DNA of 64,000 nt. Origin: Platanthera guangdongensis. Taxonomy: Eukaryota; Streptophyta; Magnoliopsida; Asparagales; Orchidaceae. Location: positions 77,230,564 through 77,294,563 of the forward strand of contig CM077166.1 of assembly GCA_039583875.1 (NCBI GenBank), in the 5' to 3' direction. Under the pieces are notes generated by a model. It saw nothing but the letters and a program-made list of their open reading frames with translations. It was not told the origin of the DNA and did not search any database. Positions 33,305 to 45,400 of the stretch are shown in pieces. Positions within the stretch are counted from its first letter, which is position 1. The number at the start of each line of letters is the position of its first letter. Both the position numbers and the translations under genes were made by a program.

Positions 33305-34415
33305 TTATTGAGTAAGATCCAGTGCATACACTTGCTCCCTCTCTTTCCCGTCCTCTCTGCCCTGGTATCCACGACCTCGACCACGTCCTCGACCTCCAAA
33401 ATACTGAGCTAGTGGGGTAGCCGGTGGTGCTAGTGGTGGTGCCCCCTCATGGGGAAGTTCCTCCGAATATGCCCCACCTGATGACAGTTGAAGCACTTTA
33501 GTGGGGGATATGCCATACCCACGGGTCTCTACACCTCCCGCATCTAGGGTGGCTAAGGGGCCACCACTACTGGTTCCCTCTGCTCCTATCTCACCTTCTG
33601 ACGAGGCTGGTCTTCTCCTCTTCTCCCATCTATGATGCGGCCCCGTCGCTGATCATTTCTGGCTCCCCGACCCTGATCCTCAGTTGGCCTCTTCCTGCCT
33701 CGGGTAGTATGCCAATCTGCATCGATCCTTTTCGCCATCTCCAATATCCTAGGAATAGGCTCGTCGGACATGAACATCAGAGCCTCCCTCAGATCCTCTC
33801 GCAGGCCCTTATAGAACCTCTTAGTGTAACCTGCCTCATCCAATTGATAAGAATCCGCAAACCAGGCTAGGTGGTTGAACTCCCGATGATACTCCACCAC
33901 TGTCTTGCAGCTCTGTCTCAACTGTAGAAATCTATCCTCCAGCTCGTCTCTGGCCGACTGCATAACAAAATGCTCCAATAGTGCGGCCCTGAATTCCCCT
34001 CAAGCTATCTCAGCAACATCTCTGTCAGCAAACATCATGTCTAGCGATGTCTTCCACCATCTCTTGGCATGGTACTCCAAGCAAGAGACTACCGAGGGCA
34101 CCGTCTCCTCCCATTGGCACCAGATCCTAGTCAGTTTCTCATATATGATGTCCAACCACTCCTCCGTCCGAACGGCCGACTCTGTCCCCAAGTAGGATGG
34201 GGGGAGAAATTCCTCGGAAAATACTCATCCAGTTGGCCCCCAGGTTTGGCTGCGGAGCCAGAACTTGTTGTGCCCTAAAAGCCTCTATGATAGCTGTCAG
34301 AGTTTGCCCCATCTCTGATTGTAGGAACGGAGTGGGGATCGGGGGAGGTGGTGTAACATTCGGAGTCTGCTGGGCTCCGCCCTGTGGTGTAGGCTTTCCT
34401 GGGGGATGCGTAACA
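33305..34415 (-). pseudogene. gag: E gag with frameshifts and a damaged zinc knuckle
   Basis: From the minus-strand start: a Pro-rich N-terminus near 34415, the Gag domain (ESAVRTEEWLDIIYEKL, KRWWKTS, FRAALLEHFVMQSARDELEDRFLQL spread over two ORFs), then an Arg-rich tail to 33586. The zinc knuckle at 33454-33495 reads C-F-N-C-H-Q-V-G-H-I-R-R-N-F, so its last Cys is replaced by Phe. A Gly/Arg-rich segment (RGRGRGRG) follows in another frame. A TAG lies at about 33997 and there are at least two frameshifts. Confidence 0.82.
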
Positions 34416-34580
34416 AAAGCAAATAGTAAATAATCGATTCAATCCTAATTAATAATGGACAATTTACATGTGATCCCCCTTATGGGCACACCACTTCTTC
34501 CGCTGCTTAGTTTGTCCCGAAACTAAAATCGCTCGGGGGTGACCCAGTGGTTGTGGTCTGCTACATTTCCATCGAGGTTC

Positions 34581-34593
34581 CGCTATGATACCA
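34581..34593 (-). other. E primer-binding site
   Basis: The minus strand reads TGGTATCATAGCG, two bases after the LTR. It matches the initiator Met-tRNA complement with one mismatch over 11 bases. Confidence 0.75.
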
Positions 34594-34595
34594 CT

Positions 34596-34998
34596 TGTAA
34601 GACCCCCCCCACCTTTTCCTTAAAAACACCAGGGTCTTAGGACCAGAACCGCCGCTTTGCGGTGACACCTTCGCACCCGGGAAGATCATCATTACAAAAC
34701 TCCGATCTTGCCAGCCAAATCGATCACAACTGTAGAAAAATAGTAAGAGGCAAGTCCACAAAAATCAAATATGTATAGTAAATAATCTCCACGAAGGGAG
34801 TTTCCACAGATGTAATAAAAGTACTAAAAACTTAGGCTCATGCTCAGTACATCAAGTCCTCACTACATATCTCTCATCGCGGAAGCAGAACTAATATAAC
34901 TACTACCGATCAGGACTCACAGTCCCTGTCGTCTGAACTCCGGTACTATACTGCCCCATCTCCAAGCGTGCCGACCTCCGGAGCTGCTCCTCCAGGCT
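34596..34998 (-). repeat. E 5' LTR, first part, cut by F
   Basis: It starts TGTAAGACCC and matches 24886 onward until the F insertion at 34999. The last five bases, AGGCT, are the F target duplication. Confidence 0.92.
34994..34998. repeat. Left target-site duplication of F (AGGCT)
   Basis: AGGCT before TGATGTAGG, matched at 42452-42456. Confidence 0.95.
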
Positions 34999-36209
34999 TG
35001 ATGTAGGCCACTACCGCGGACACTAGACGGGTTAAGGGAAAGAAACGAACGCCACGCTCAATCCACAATCTCTCACGCACTAGAGTAAATCGCAGCGCAC
35101 TCGCAAGCGTGTTTTCACAGTTCACCAACGTACGGTAGCCACCCCGCGGGAAGGTCGAGCGAACGGCGATAGGCCGACGTTCTCCCAAGCTAAAAGGACC
35201 AATATTGGGTCCGGCCGAGCGAAGGTTGTACCAAAAGAGATCTACCCAAAGTGCGATCGAAAAATGGTAGATCTCTCCCAACAAAAATACGGGGTTCGCC
35301 AAACCCTTTTCGGAAATAACGCGGTTAAGATCGATGCAAAATCCAAAGGAAAACCCACGAAGAATCTAACGATTCAAATCCAACGCAAAAATTATTCCGT
35401 CCACTAGAACATCAAGAGGGAAGCACATGTGAGTGGAGAGGATCGTTACCCAAGTCAGAATAGATGATTCCGACTACCTTTGAAGGGCCGCTCTTCCGCG
35501 GATCCACCGGAGTCGCGCCAGATGGAGAGATAGATCGTCCGCCTTGACCGCGTCACGCCAAAGTTCAGATTTTCGCCGTAGGATGAAGCCTTTCCGGTCA
35601 AGCTTCACGTGGAGGGGCTGCCGGTTCTCTTTCAAGGGGCAGTTCGGTGGAGGTGGTAGTGGGCTGGCCGGCTATGGAAGGAGGAGGCCGGGTTGATGTG
35701 GATGTGTGGTGGTGGTGGCTTGGATGAAGGGAAGCAAAGGGTGCTGGCCGAATTTTTTAGAGAGAGAGAGAGAGGAAGTGGGGTGGCGGCTAGGAGTTGT
35801 AGAGAGAGAGGGAGAGAGATTTAGATAGGAAAGTTTTAGGGTTTTCTTTTCTCATAACTTAAGTTAAAACAAAGCATACATGCCTATATATAGGCTTACC
35901 AACAAGTCTCGGCTATATGTAGCCCAAAATAAAATAAAAATAACACACAATATGGCTACATGCAGCCCACAATAAAATATCCCAAATAGCATACTAATAA
36001 TAAGATAAAGTTAACTATATATTTGTCTTGCGCCGAGGGCGGAAATTGTAGCGCCGCTCCATACGAACACCACGGCGACGCGAGTCCTTTGTTGGAGACG
36101 AAGGAGGGTCTTCCGTTAGCGTGTCTCATCAACAACTTGGGGGCCGCCGTCCACTTGGGGGCCGTCAACTTGGGGGCCGCCGTCCACTTGGGGGCCGTCG
36201 TCGCCACCA
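34999..36209 (-). repeat. F 3' LTR (1211 bp)
   Basis: Starts TGATGTAGGCC and ends CGTCGCCACCA on the plus strand. It differs from the other LTR by few substitutions and one net base. It contains a minus-strand TATATATA near 35884-35893, a GA-rich microsatellite near 35760-35820, and 18-bp repeats at its right end that also encode the pol tail. Confidence 0.96.
36135..36200 (-). repeat. 18-bp coding minisatellite at F LTR edge
   Basis: Four consecutive units of about 15-18 bp, ACTTGGGGGCCGCCGTCC and CAACTTGGGGGCCGT types. On the minus strand they encode GPQVDG-type residues. Repeated in the other LTR at about 42377-42442. Confidence 0.9.
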
Positions 36210-36222
36210 ATCCTCCCCCGCT
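36210..36222 (-). other. F polypurine tract
   Basis: The minus strand reads AGCGGGGGAGGAT directly before the 3' LTR. It lies inside the pol frame, since the chromodomain tail continues across it. Confidence 0.9.
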
Positions 36223-36623
36223 TGAAAGGACTCATCACCGATGAGTTGTCTTGAAGATACCGTCGGAGAAGAACACCATCCAAGAGAGCCACTTCCGCTT
36301 CCGGGAGCCAAGAGTCATCAGAGGCAGGGTGATCACGCCAGCGGATCAAGTAGCGGCGCACATCGCCATCAATAGTGGGAAACACGTCATCCTGGAGAAT
36401 CCTGTCTGGCAAAAAGGCGGTCCTGGCAAACCTGGGAAAAGCATTAGGCAGCAAAGGGGGAAAATCTATATCATCAACATGTAGCGTACCTCCGTTGGAG
36501 ACCGACGGAGAGAGCGAGCCCTTACCCCCCTCAACCCCATACCCATGAGAATCTGTAGTGGAACTAAACGGACAGGAAGATAGTTCTAGTGGCGGAGCAA
36601 TATATGGCGTTAAATCCGAAACA

Positions 36624-37553
36624 TTAAAAATAGGGGAAATACCCCCAATCAGTTGGTAGTTCCAAAAGAAAAGCATTGTCTCCTAACCGTTTTAAAATCC
36701 GAAAAGGTCCAGCTCGCCGATCCGCTAACTTTTTTAAGGTGCCCGTAGGCAACCATTCAGGGATGAGACGTACCATGACTAAATCGCCCACTTTCAAGGG
36801 AGACACTCGCTTATGTGCGTTGGCATGAACTTGATAAGACGCGTATTGAGTGGTAAGCGTTTCATTTATGCGTTTGTGAAGATCATGGATGTGAGAGGCA
36901 AAGTCCTGTGCAAATTGACTTGACTTAAACGATGGCGGTAACGGAAGCAAGTCAAGGGGCACGTGAGCTTTATAACCGTGCACGATCTCATTCGGGGACA
37001 AGCCCGTGGACCTATTTTTGGAATTATTATATGCCAGCTGAGCATGAGGGAGGATAAGGTCCCATGTACCCTTGTGGTCTCCCACAAGGCATCGAAGCAA
37101 ACTACCTAAACTTCTGTTCACAACTTCTGTTTGCCCATCCGTCTGCGGATGGTACGCGGAAGAGAATAGAAGTTTGGTGCCCATAATCCTCCACATGGTC
37201 TTCCAAAAATAACTAGTAAATTTCACATCCCTATCAGTAACTATAGACTTCGGAACTCCTCGATGGCCTACCACCTCTTTAAAATATAATTGTGCGACGT
37301 GTGACGCGTCGTTGGTTTTATTGCACGCGATAAAATAAGCCATTTTAGAAAATCGATCTACAACAACTAAGATAGAGTCGTGACGTCGAAATGTGATTGG
37401 GAGGCCGAGAATGAAGTCCATGCTAACGTCTTCCCAAGGAATAGACGGAATCGGAAGAGGGGTATAAAGCCCCGCGTTAGTTTTGTTCCCCTTAGCCAGT
37501 TGGCACGCTCGGCAACTACCCACGATCTTACTAACCATGGCCTTAAGACCGGG
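36624..37553 (-). pseudogene. pol: F integrase
   Basis: Directly after the TAG at 37554-37556 the frame continues PGLKAMVSKIVGSCRACQLAKGN (end of the zinc finger with CRAC). The core has VSMDFILGLP, VTDRDVKFTS and HPQTDGQTEVVNRSLG, so Asp, Asp and Glu are all kept. The GPF module (RAGPFRILKRLGDNAFLLELP) follows. The frame closes just after DWGYFPYF because of the base insertion described for the chromodomain. Confidence 0.94.
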
Positions 37554-40500
37554 CTAATAAAACTTGTCTTCAACTAACGTGATCGTCTTGTCACGACCAA
37601 AGTGTCCCCCTAACCCTCCACCATGCAATTCCCACACTATGAAGTGGCGTAGGGAGGAACGGGGGATGCAAAGCTTCGAATGGTTAAATAAGTAGCCATC
37701 CCGAATGTAAAAAGAAGTAATGGTTGTCGGCGAGTCATCTTGGGTGGCAAAGTAGATATCCTTAAAATCTGGGCAGTGGACGTACTCGTCCTTAATCCTA
37801 TCGAAGCCAATCACCTTTACTTCTAGCGTGGAGAGCAATAACGAAACACGACTAAGGGCGTCGGCTACGCGGTTGAGAGTCCCCTTGAGGTGTTTGATAA
37901 TGAAAGTATACTCCTGTAGATAGGAGACCCATTTGGCATGTCTAGGACTAACCTTAGTTTGAGAGTTAAGAAACCTTAGCGCTTCATGATCGGATAAGAT
38001 GACAAACTCCTTAGGAAGTAAGTAATGCCGCCAATGTTGGAGGCATCGAATGACCGCGTAAAACTCCCGATCATAATTGGAATAATTTAATTTTGGACCT
38101 GCTAGTTTCTCACTGAAATACCCCACAGGATGGCCTTCCTGACTCAACACTCCACCAATTCCCACTCCAGACGCATCACATGACAACTCGAAAACCTTGG
38201 TAAAATCCGGTAGCCGCAAAAGGGGGGCTTCCGACATGCGCGATTTAATTAATTGGAACGCCTCAGCGGCTGAGTTCGTCCATGTAAATTCGCCTTTTTT
38301 CATGCACTCGGTTATAGGGGCCATAATACTACTAAAATCCTTAATAAATCGCCGATAAAATGTAGCTAGCCCGTGAAAACTCCTAACATCCCGTATGTTG
38401 GCGGGCTCGGGCCAATCTCTAATGGCTTGCACTTTCTTGGGGTCTACGTGGATCCCCTTCGAACTCACAATATAACCGAGGAACTCAACCGATGTCACAT
38501 GGAAGGTACACTTCTTAATGTTCACGAATAATTTTTCTGATCTCAGCGTGGTAAGGATGGTTCTTAAATGTGACTCATGATCAATCGTGGAGGTGCTAAA
38601 TACCAAAATATCGTCAAAATATACCACGATGAATTTTCCCATATAGGGTTGGAAGACGTGGGTCATCATCCTCGAAAACGTGCTCGGCGCATTGGAAAGT
38701 CCAAACGGCATAACTAACCACTCGTAGAGCCCTTCCTTAGATTTAAAGGCAGTTTTCCACTCGTCACCTTCCCTAATTCGGATCTGATGGTAGCCACTCC
38801 TAAGATCCAATTTCAAAAAAATCGTGGCACCGGCTAACATGTCCAATAAATCATCCAAGCGAGGGATGGGAAAGCGATATTTAATAGAGATTTTATTAAT
38901 GGCTCTACTATCCACACACATCCTCCAAGAGCCGTCCTTCTTGGGGGCAAGTAAGGCGGGCACGACACACAGGCTCTTGCTGTGGCGGATAAAACCCTTT
39001 TGCAATAAATCCGAGATCTGGGTTTGCAACTCTAAGTGCGCGGAGGGGTTTAGCCGATAATGTGGGAGGTTGGGCAATGAAGAGCCCGGAATGAAATCAA
39101 TGGCGTGTCGGATTTCCTGCAACGGGGGTAATTCAGCCGGTAGCTCTTCCGGGTACACGTCCACAAACTCTTCTAGGAGTTTTCTCAACGCCGACGGCAA
39201 GTTCTCAAAAGGGGCTGTGTCTTCCTTAACTTGTAGGCACACTAAGGCATAGAGGACCCCATCGACAAAGGTAGTACGCTTCAATTCTTTCCTTCCTATC
39301 AGGCTCAACGTCTTCTTCTCGACCGGGACGACCGTATCCTTCGAGGGGGCCGAAGGATCTTTCGGCGGGGCGGGTTTTAAGAGGATGGTTCGGCCATTAA
39401 ATTTAAACTCGTAAGTGTTGGCCCGACCAAAGTGGGTGACGTCATGATCGTAAAACCAAGGGCGACCCAACAAGACGTGGCACGCATCCATAGGGATGAC
39501 GTCACACCAAATCTGCTCAGAATAAGCTTTGATGGTAAGGGGTACCAAGCATCGCTTTGTCACAGGGAGGGACGACTTGTCTACCCATGCCACTTTATAA
39601 GGGTGAGGGTGTGGCTCGGCAACAAGGGACATCCGTCTCACCGCGGCTTCAGAAATTACGTTCATGCAACTACCGCTATCGATGATCAACCTACACCATT
39701 TTTCACCACTCTTAAAATTCAACGTAAAAATGTTCGTCCTATTCCAATCGTCTAACGCTCGAGGGGTCGCCAGGATACACCTCATAACCATCATACGGGG
39801 GTCGTCCTCCAAATCACTAGGCACTCCGTCCGACTCGCTCTCTTCGCCCGCCTCGTAAGTAATGTCGTCGGCCCCACCGGCGGAATCTAACAGGGCTAAT
39901 GGTTTGGGTGTAGTAGGACAATCACTAGCATAGTGCCCTTGGACCCCGCAAGCGTAACATGTGACATTCGTTCTGTTGACCCGACCCACCGGGACTCTCT
40001 CACCCGAGGGGTTTCTATCATTCCTAGCCGTTACGACTATGGAGGACGAGTCGGGGGACTGATACTTTCCTTTAGCCTTATAGGTGGCGGTGGGAGGCGG
40101 TCCTAAAATGGACTTCCCCTTTTGGAACGAGCGAGACTTGCCCTTAAGCGCGCTGTGCTCCTCAATATCTAAGGCAGCGTTGAAAGTGGTGTGCAAATCG
40201 GTGTGACCATAACGCAGAAGCTTTCCTTGGATGTCGGGGTTTAGTCCCTTACGGAACCTGGAGAGGGTGACCTCGGGCATCTCTTTCACGTCACACCTAA
40301 CCATCATGTCCTTCAGAAAACTCATATACTCAGACACCGACCTAGTCCCTTGCTTAAGGGTGGCTAAATCATCGAACATTTGTGTTCGATGGTAAGTAGG
40401 GACGTACTGTTCCGTTAGCCTAGCCTTCATTACATCCCAGCCTATGGGCAACGCTCCGTTCTCGGCCCTCATACGCCGCTCCTCATTCAGCCAAAATATT

Positions 40501-40931
40501 TTAGCGCGCCCTAGCAACTTCATTCTCGCTACTCGCACCTTATCCGCGTCGTTCAGGGTGTACCACTCGAAATAACATTCGATCTCCATGATCCAGTCCT
40601 GGAAGACTTGGGGATCTCCTAAACCATCGTAGGATGGTGGCTTGACTCGGACGGCCCGAGTAAGGTCAAACTCGTACGGTGCTCGTGGGGCGTTCTCATT
40701 AGGAGGGTGGGGGTAAGGGTTGTGATGCTCGCCCACCCGTGGGTGACCGGGTTGATTACGGGGTGCCCCGTGTGGTAACCCCAATCCGTGAAGTGCTTCC
40801 CTAATGGCCGTCAACTGCTCCGTGAAATCCTGACGGAGCTCCTCAATCTCCGTGAGGGGACGACCCTCACCCCGGTCATCATCCATATTAGACGACGATG
40901 GAGGATATTCCGTACCGAGCCTAGTACGCAT
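37554..40931 (-). pseudogene. pol: F gag-protease-RT-RNase H, one stop codon
   Basis: ATG 40931 (MRTRLGTEYPP) is chosen; the frame upstream has only a TTG, and ATG 40886 is an alternative. Order: Gag domain (QDWIMEIECYFEWYTL, KARLTEQYVPTYHRTQMFDD), one zinc knuckle CYACGVQGHYASDC, protease with RLIIDSGSCMNV, RT with CVDSRAINKISIKYRFPIPR and YFDD at 38609-38620, RNase H with ELSCDASGVGIGGVL and the end VADALSRVS, and the first His of the integrase zinc finger (GGHFGRDKT). TAG 37554-37556 stands where this family has Trp (TGG), so one base change broke an otherwise open frame of over 1100 codons. Confidence 0.95.
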
Positions 40932-41224
40932 GCAAAAGGAAGACAACAGATTTCAGACAGAACGAAGAAGGAATTAATCCCGCTTAATGACTATAGGAAA
41001 ATAAATGTTTTTTTGATTTTCTTGCAGGAAATAAAAAGAGGATTATTAAAAAATTTATTTTGATTTTTTTGGCTGAAAAATAAGAAAACTACACCGCTAT
41101 TGGTAGACCAAAGATAAATTTTTTTTTGAGATTTTTTTTGTGACAACTAACGCGCAAACACCAGTGCAGGTTAACGTGCTAAAAGAGGGGAGGGTGCCAA
41201 TTAAAAAATTGACAAGAACCTCCC

Positions 41225-41236
41225 TCTGATACCAAA
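41225..41236 (-). other. F primer-binding site, initiator Met-tRNA
   Basis: The minus strand reads TGGTATCAGAGG, a few bases after the 5' LTR. Eleven bases match the Met-tRNA complement. The 290 bp to gag form the leader, AT-rich, without a gene. Confidence 0.92.
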
Positions 41237-41241
41237 ATTTG

Positions 41242-42451
41242 ATGTAGGCCACTACCGCGGACACTAGACGGGTTAAGGGAAAGAAACGAACGCCACGCTC
41301 AATCCACAATCTCTCACGCACTAGAGTCAATCGCAGCGCACTCGCAAGCGTGTTTTCACAGTTCACCAACGTACGGTAGCCACCCCGCGGGAAGGTCGAG
41401 CGAACGGCGATAGGCTGACGTTCTCCCAAGCTAAAAGGACCAATATTGGGTCCGGCCGAGCGAAGGTTGTACCAAAAGAGATCTACCCAAAGTGCGATCG
41501 AAAAATGGTAGATCTCTCCCAACAAAAATACGGGGTTCGCCAAACCCTTTTCGGAAATAACGCAGTTAAGATCGATGCAAAATCCAAAGGAAAACCCACG
41601 AAGAATCTAACGATTCAAAGCCAACGCAAAAATTATTCCGTCCACTAGAACATCAAGAGGGAAGCACATGTGAGTGGAGAGGATCGTTACCCAAGTCGGA
41701 ATAGATGATTCCGACTACCTTTGAAGGGCCGCTCTTCCGCGGATCCACCGGAGTCGCGCCGGATGGAGAGATAGATCGTCCGCCTTGACCGCGTCACGCC
41801 AAAGTTCAGATTTTCGCCGTAGGATGAAGCCTTTCCGGTCAAGCTTCACGTGGAGGGGCTGCCGGTTCTCTTTCAAGGGGCTGTTCGGTGGAGGTGGTAG
41901 TGAGCTGGCCGGCTATGGAAGGAGGAGGCCGGGTTGATGTGGATGTGTGGTGGTGGTGGCTTGGATGAAGGGAAGCAAAGGGTGCTGGCCGAATTTTTTA
42001 GAGAGAGAGAGAGAGGAAGTGGGGTGGCGGCTAGGAGTTGTAGAGAGAGAGGGAGAGAGATTTAGATAGGAAAGTTTTAGGGTTTTCTTTTCTCATAACT
42101 TAAGTTAAAACAAAGCATACATGCCTATATATAGGCTTACCAACAAGTCTCGGCTATATGTAGCCCAAAATAAAATAAAAATAACACACAATATGGCTAC
42201 ATGCAGCCCACAATAAAATATCCCAAATAACATACTAATAATAAGATAAAGTTAACTATATATTTGTCTTGCGCCGAGGGCGGAAATTGTAGCGCCGCTC
42301 CATACGAACACCACGGCGACGCGAGTCCTTTGTTGGAGACGAAGGAGGGTCTTCCGTTAGCGTGTCGTCATCAATAACTTGGGGGCCGCCGTCCACTTGG
42401 GGGCCGTCAACTTGGGGGCCGCCGTCCACTTGGGGGCCGTCGTCGCCACCA
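41242..42451 (-). repeat. F 5' LTR (1210 bp)
   Basis: TGATGTAGGCC to CGTCGCCACCA, nearly identical to 34999-36209, including TATATATA near 42127 and the 18-bp repeats. Confidence 0.96.
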
Positions 42452-42456
42452 AGGCT
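42452..42456. repeat. Right target-site duplication of F (AGGCT)
   Basis: AGGCT after the F LTR; the E LTR resumes here with GGGCTCCAGGG. Confidence 0.95.
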
Positions 42457-45400
42457 GGGCTCCAGGGTCCCCTAAAATGATGTAGTTCGAAAACCGTTAG
42501 TCTAAAAGACTAAGCCCTATCATCCCCCGCCCCTTCCCTATGGCTCCTAGGCACCGAGAGGGGAGGAGGAAAGGAGAGGATATGAAAGTGGAGAATAACA
42601 AATATAAGCAGGCGGCGACGGAACTAATCTAGCAGTTCTATGGTATATAAGACAAAATGAAGGTAAGAAAGAATGGAAAAGAAAGGTAACCTTAACTTAT
42701 ATGAAGACACATAAGCCAATGGATCTTTTGCTGGGCTCCTATCGTATAAAAAGTCCCATAAAAATTTATACGATAGGGTGTCAGTTTTCTAGCAAGCATA
42801 TTATCTAATACTAAATAAAAACCTTAACTTATAAGCACGCTCGCACGAACTTATAAACCAAGGGGTCGTTTTGTAGGGCCTATTGTATAAAGCATCCCAT
42901 ACCACTTATATAATAGGTGTCGGGTTATATGCAATGATTATGCTATGAAATATAATTATGCCATGATATGAACATGCAAGTGCAACTCACCTACTCGACT
43001 CTGTGTACACAGACCTTTAGCTCCCCCTTTTTGGAGCTGAACCTCCCAGGATACCTCCGTAGTGGCAAACAGAAGCGGTGGGCTGGGCCTCGCCCACCTC
43101 TAAACCGGTAATTGCACTACCAGTCAGACCTATCGTACGCCTCAACGCTAGTGCACTAAACGGAGCTCCTGCATACTCTTGCCGGCTGGTGCACCGGACT
43201 TTATTTGCCCAAGTGCTAAACCACACTTGCCGAGTCAACATATTGGCGTCGGTGCATCGACCCTCCAATACCGTAGACCCACCACCTTATACCTTATGCA
43301 CATGCAACCTTATGTATCAGCTACCGAGCCAAAGCTCCCCGGACCAACCCGTCCGCCATAAAAACAACCGAGCCAAAGCTCACCGGGCCAACCTGCCCAT
43401 CACAAACAACAACCGAGCCCTAGCTCGCCGGGCCAACCTACCCACCATCAAATCCTCTGAGCCTACAACCCGAGTGACCCTACCTACCACCCCGAGACAT
43501 TGAGGTGAGTGAAGGTGAAACCCTAGATTTACTAGTTACTCTTGCATTCCAATTTTGCCTACAGTTTAGGTTAGCCTAGGACTGCCTAAGGTATTCCCCG
43601 TGAAGGGCTCTCGAGGGCACTAGGAACTGCGATGGGATGAAGCCCAAAGTTCCCTTTCACAAGGCACTTATTATCATTGGTTGCTACTCATTTTCCAAAC
43701 CATTAAATGTTATACTGGATCTAACCCTAGTGTATTTGACACTTCTTCTCCACGGGAAAGACGATCTTTCGTCGATCCCGAGCACCACCTAACACTAGCC
43801 AATCCAACAGTCTACTCATCCTAACTTCCAATGATGAACTCATTTTTATTTATCCAAACCAACAAATAGTTATCCCAAACTCATGTGCCCAAATTCATAT
43901 TCCAACCTAAATTCTGCAATTTTACTACACGCAGACCAAGTTAAGCTATATGACATGTAAAATGGGAGGTACACTAAATAATCACCCAGTACTCCTGTAA
44001 TAATTATTGGGGGGCTATTATGACATTTGTGGCCTAAATCCAGAAATTCACAATTTTCCTAATTATCTGATAATTTATTTAATTAATCTAGTAAATCAAA
44101 AACCCATGTTTGAACATGAAGTGCCATTTGAGGCAAGTAAATGCTCTACTAAATTTATGATAAATTCAAGATGATTATTTAGCACAGAATTCAAAGTATC
44201 TCAAATTTTCAACAAGGTTAAGCATCTGAATCTAATTTTTGAATATAACTTATTTTTATCAATTTAAGAGGCAAGTGAAGCAAAACTATTTCCACAAATT
44301 CTTAGAAAATTCAAGGATTATTGTAAGGACATATAGATTCTCTAGGTGAAGTTTCATAATTTATCATCCAGTAATGAGCTCTAAGCAAAACATTGAACAA
44401 TTTTCCAAGTTATTGAGCTTGTTAAGTAGGTACTGACAAATATGTATTCAAAAGTTCTACTAAAATTCATACATAAGCAATAAGGTCTAAAATCCCTCTG
44501 CCAAATTTTCATGACCTTCCAATGGACTTTTGGATCATAATGACCAAATGATTAATTAGAGCAATCCCATGAGTTACAAAGGAAGTGCTAAGATTATTGA
44601 TCCAAAATTCCCAATTAAATTACCAGAGGTTCAATCTATCCTTATAACCACACTACCCAAATTTCATTATTGTTCAAGAAGTTTTACTAACCAATTCTAG
44701 CACTACAATGTTTGTGCCCTAAACTAGGGTTAGGGTTTTGTGGGGCCTACCCTTTCCCAAATCCCCTAAGATTTTTACCAGTGGGTGTTAGCTAGCCTAG
44801 CACCCTCCCTACCAAATATCAAGTTCATTCAACGTCTTTTGTCCTCATGCCCTTCACAAGGAACAAAAGCCCTTCCTTAGGGTTTGGTCTTAGATCTTAG
44901 GGCAAATCTATTCCAATCTACCCCATCTTCCATGGGGTGGTGCTAAAAGCCATGCCAAGCCAGTGGCCCCAATTTCAACCTCTGTTGAGGTCATTTAGCC
45001 ACTCAAAACCCAAAGTGCACTTTTTGACCAAAATACCCTTATTATGGCAAGGCTAGGGTTTGCATGATTTCAATTTAAACCATCTCCAAATGAGATTAAA
45101 TTTTAACCAGAGCCGTATGATGACCCCAAGCACAACTCACCAAAATTTGGGTGAGTTTGGAGGTAATTTGGCCCCTAAATTAATTTACCCTAGTGAAATT
45201 AAATAATTTCCAAAACTATATAAATATTTACCCCAAAAATTTTCATATTTAGGCAGGACCTAGATATGGCCAAGGGTGACTCCCTATCCAAATGTCAAGT
45301 CATTTGCACAAGAAATGAAGTGTGGCACACATTTTAATTTCTGCCTAGCCCTAGGTATAGACCCCACCAAAATGAGTGCCCTGGTTAAACCATGCATTCA

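Larger units (their letters stand above)
36116..36676 (-). pseudogene. pol: F chromodomain and pol C-terminus, reading into the LTR
   Basis: After the integrase end (ISPIFNVSDLTPY) and an 80-residue linker comes a chromodomain: PDRILQDDVF, RRYLIRWRDHPASDDSWLPE and VLLRRYLQ. Aromatic and Trp residues fit the methyl-lysine reader fold, which guides chromovirus integration to heterochromatin. The tail has PQVDGG repeats encoded by 18-bp repeats, and the last 31 codons lie inside the 3' LTR. A one-base insertion in a G run at 36642-36646 (five instead of the four needed) puts this part out of frame with the integrase. Confidence 0.88.
34999..42451 (-). mobile_element. Element F: young Ty3/gypsy chromovirus with chromodomain
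   Basis: A 7453-bp element with 1.21-kb LTRs (TGATGTAGG...CACCA on the plus strand), AGGCT duplications, Met-tRNA primer site, a single gag-pol frame, a true chromodomain and a clear polypurine tract. The LTRs look more than 98% alike. Only one stop and one frameshift interrupt gag-pol, so it is the best preserved element here. It sits in the 5' LTR of E. Confidence 0.96.
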
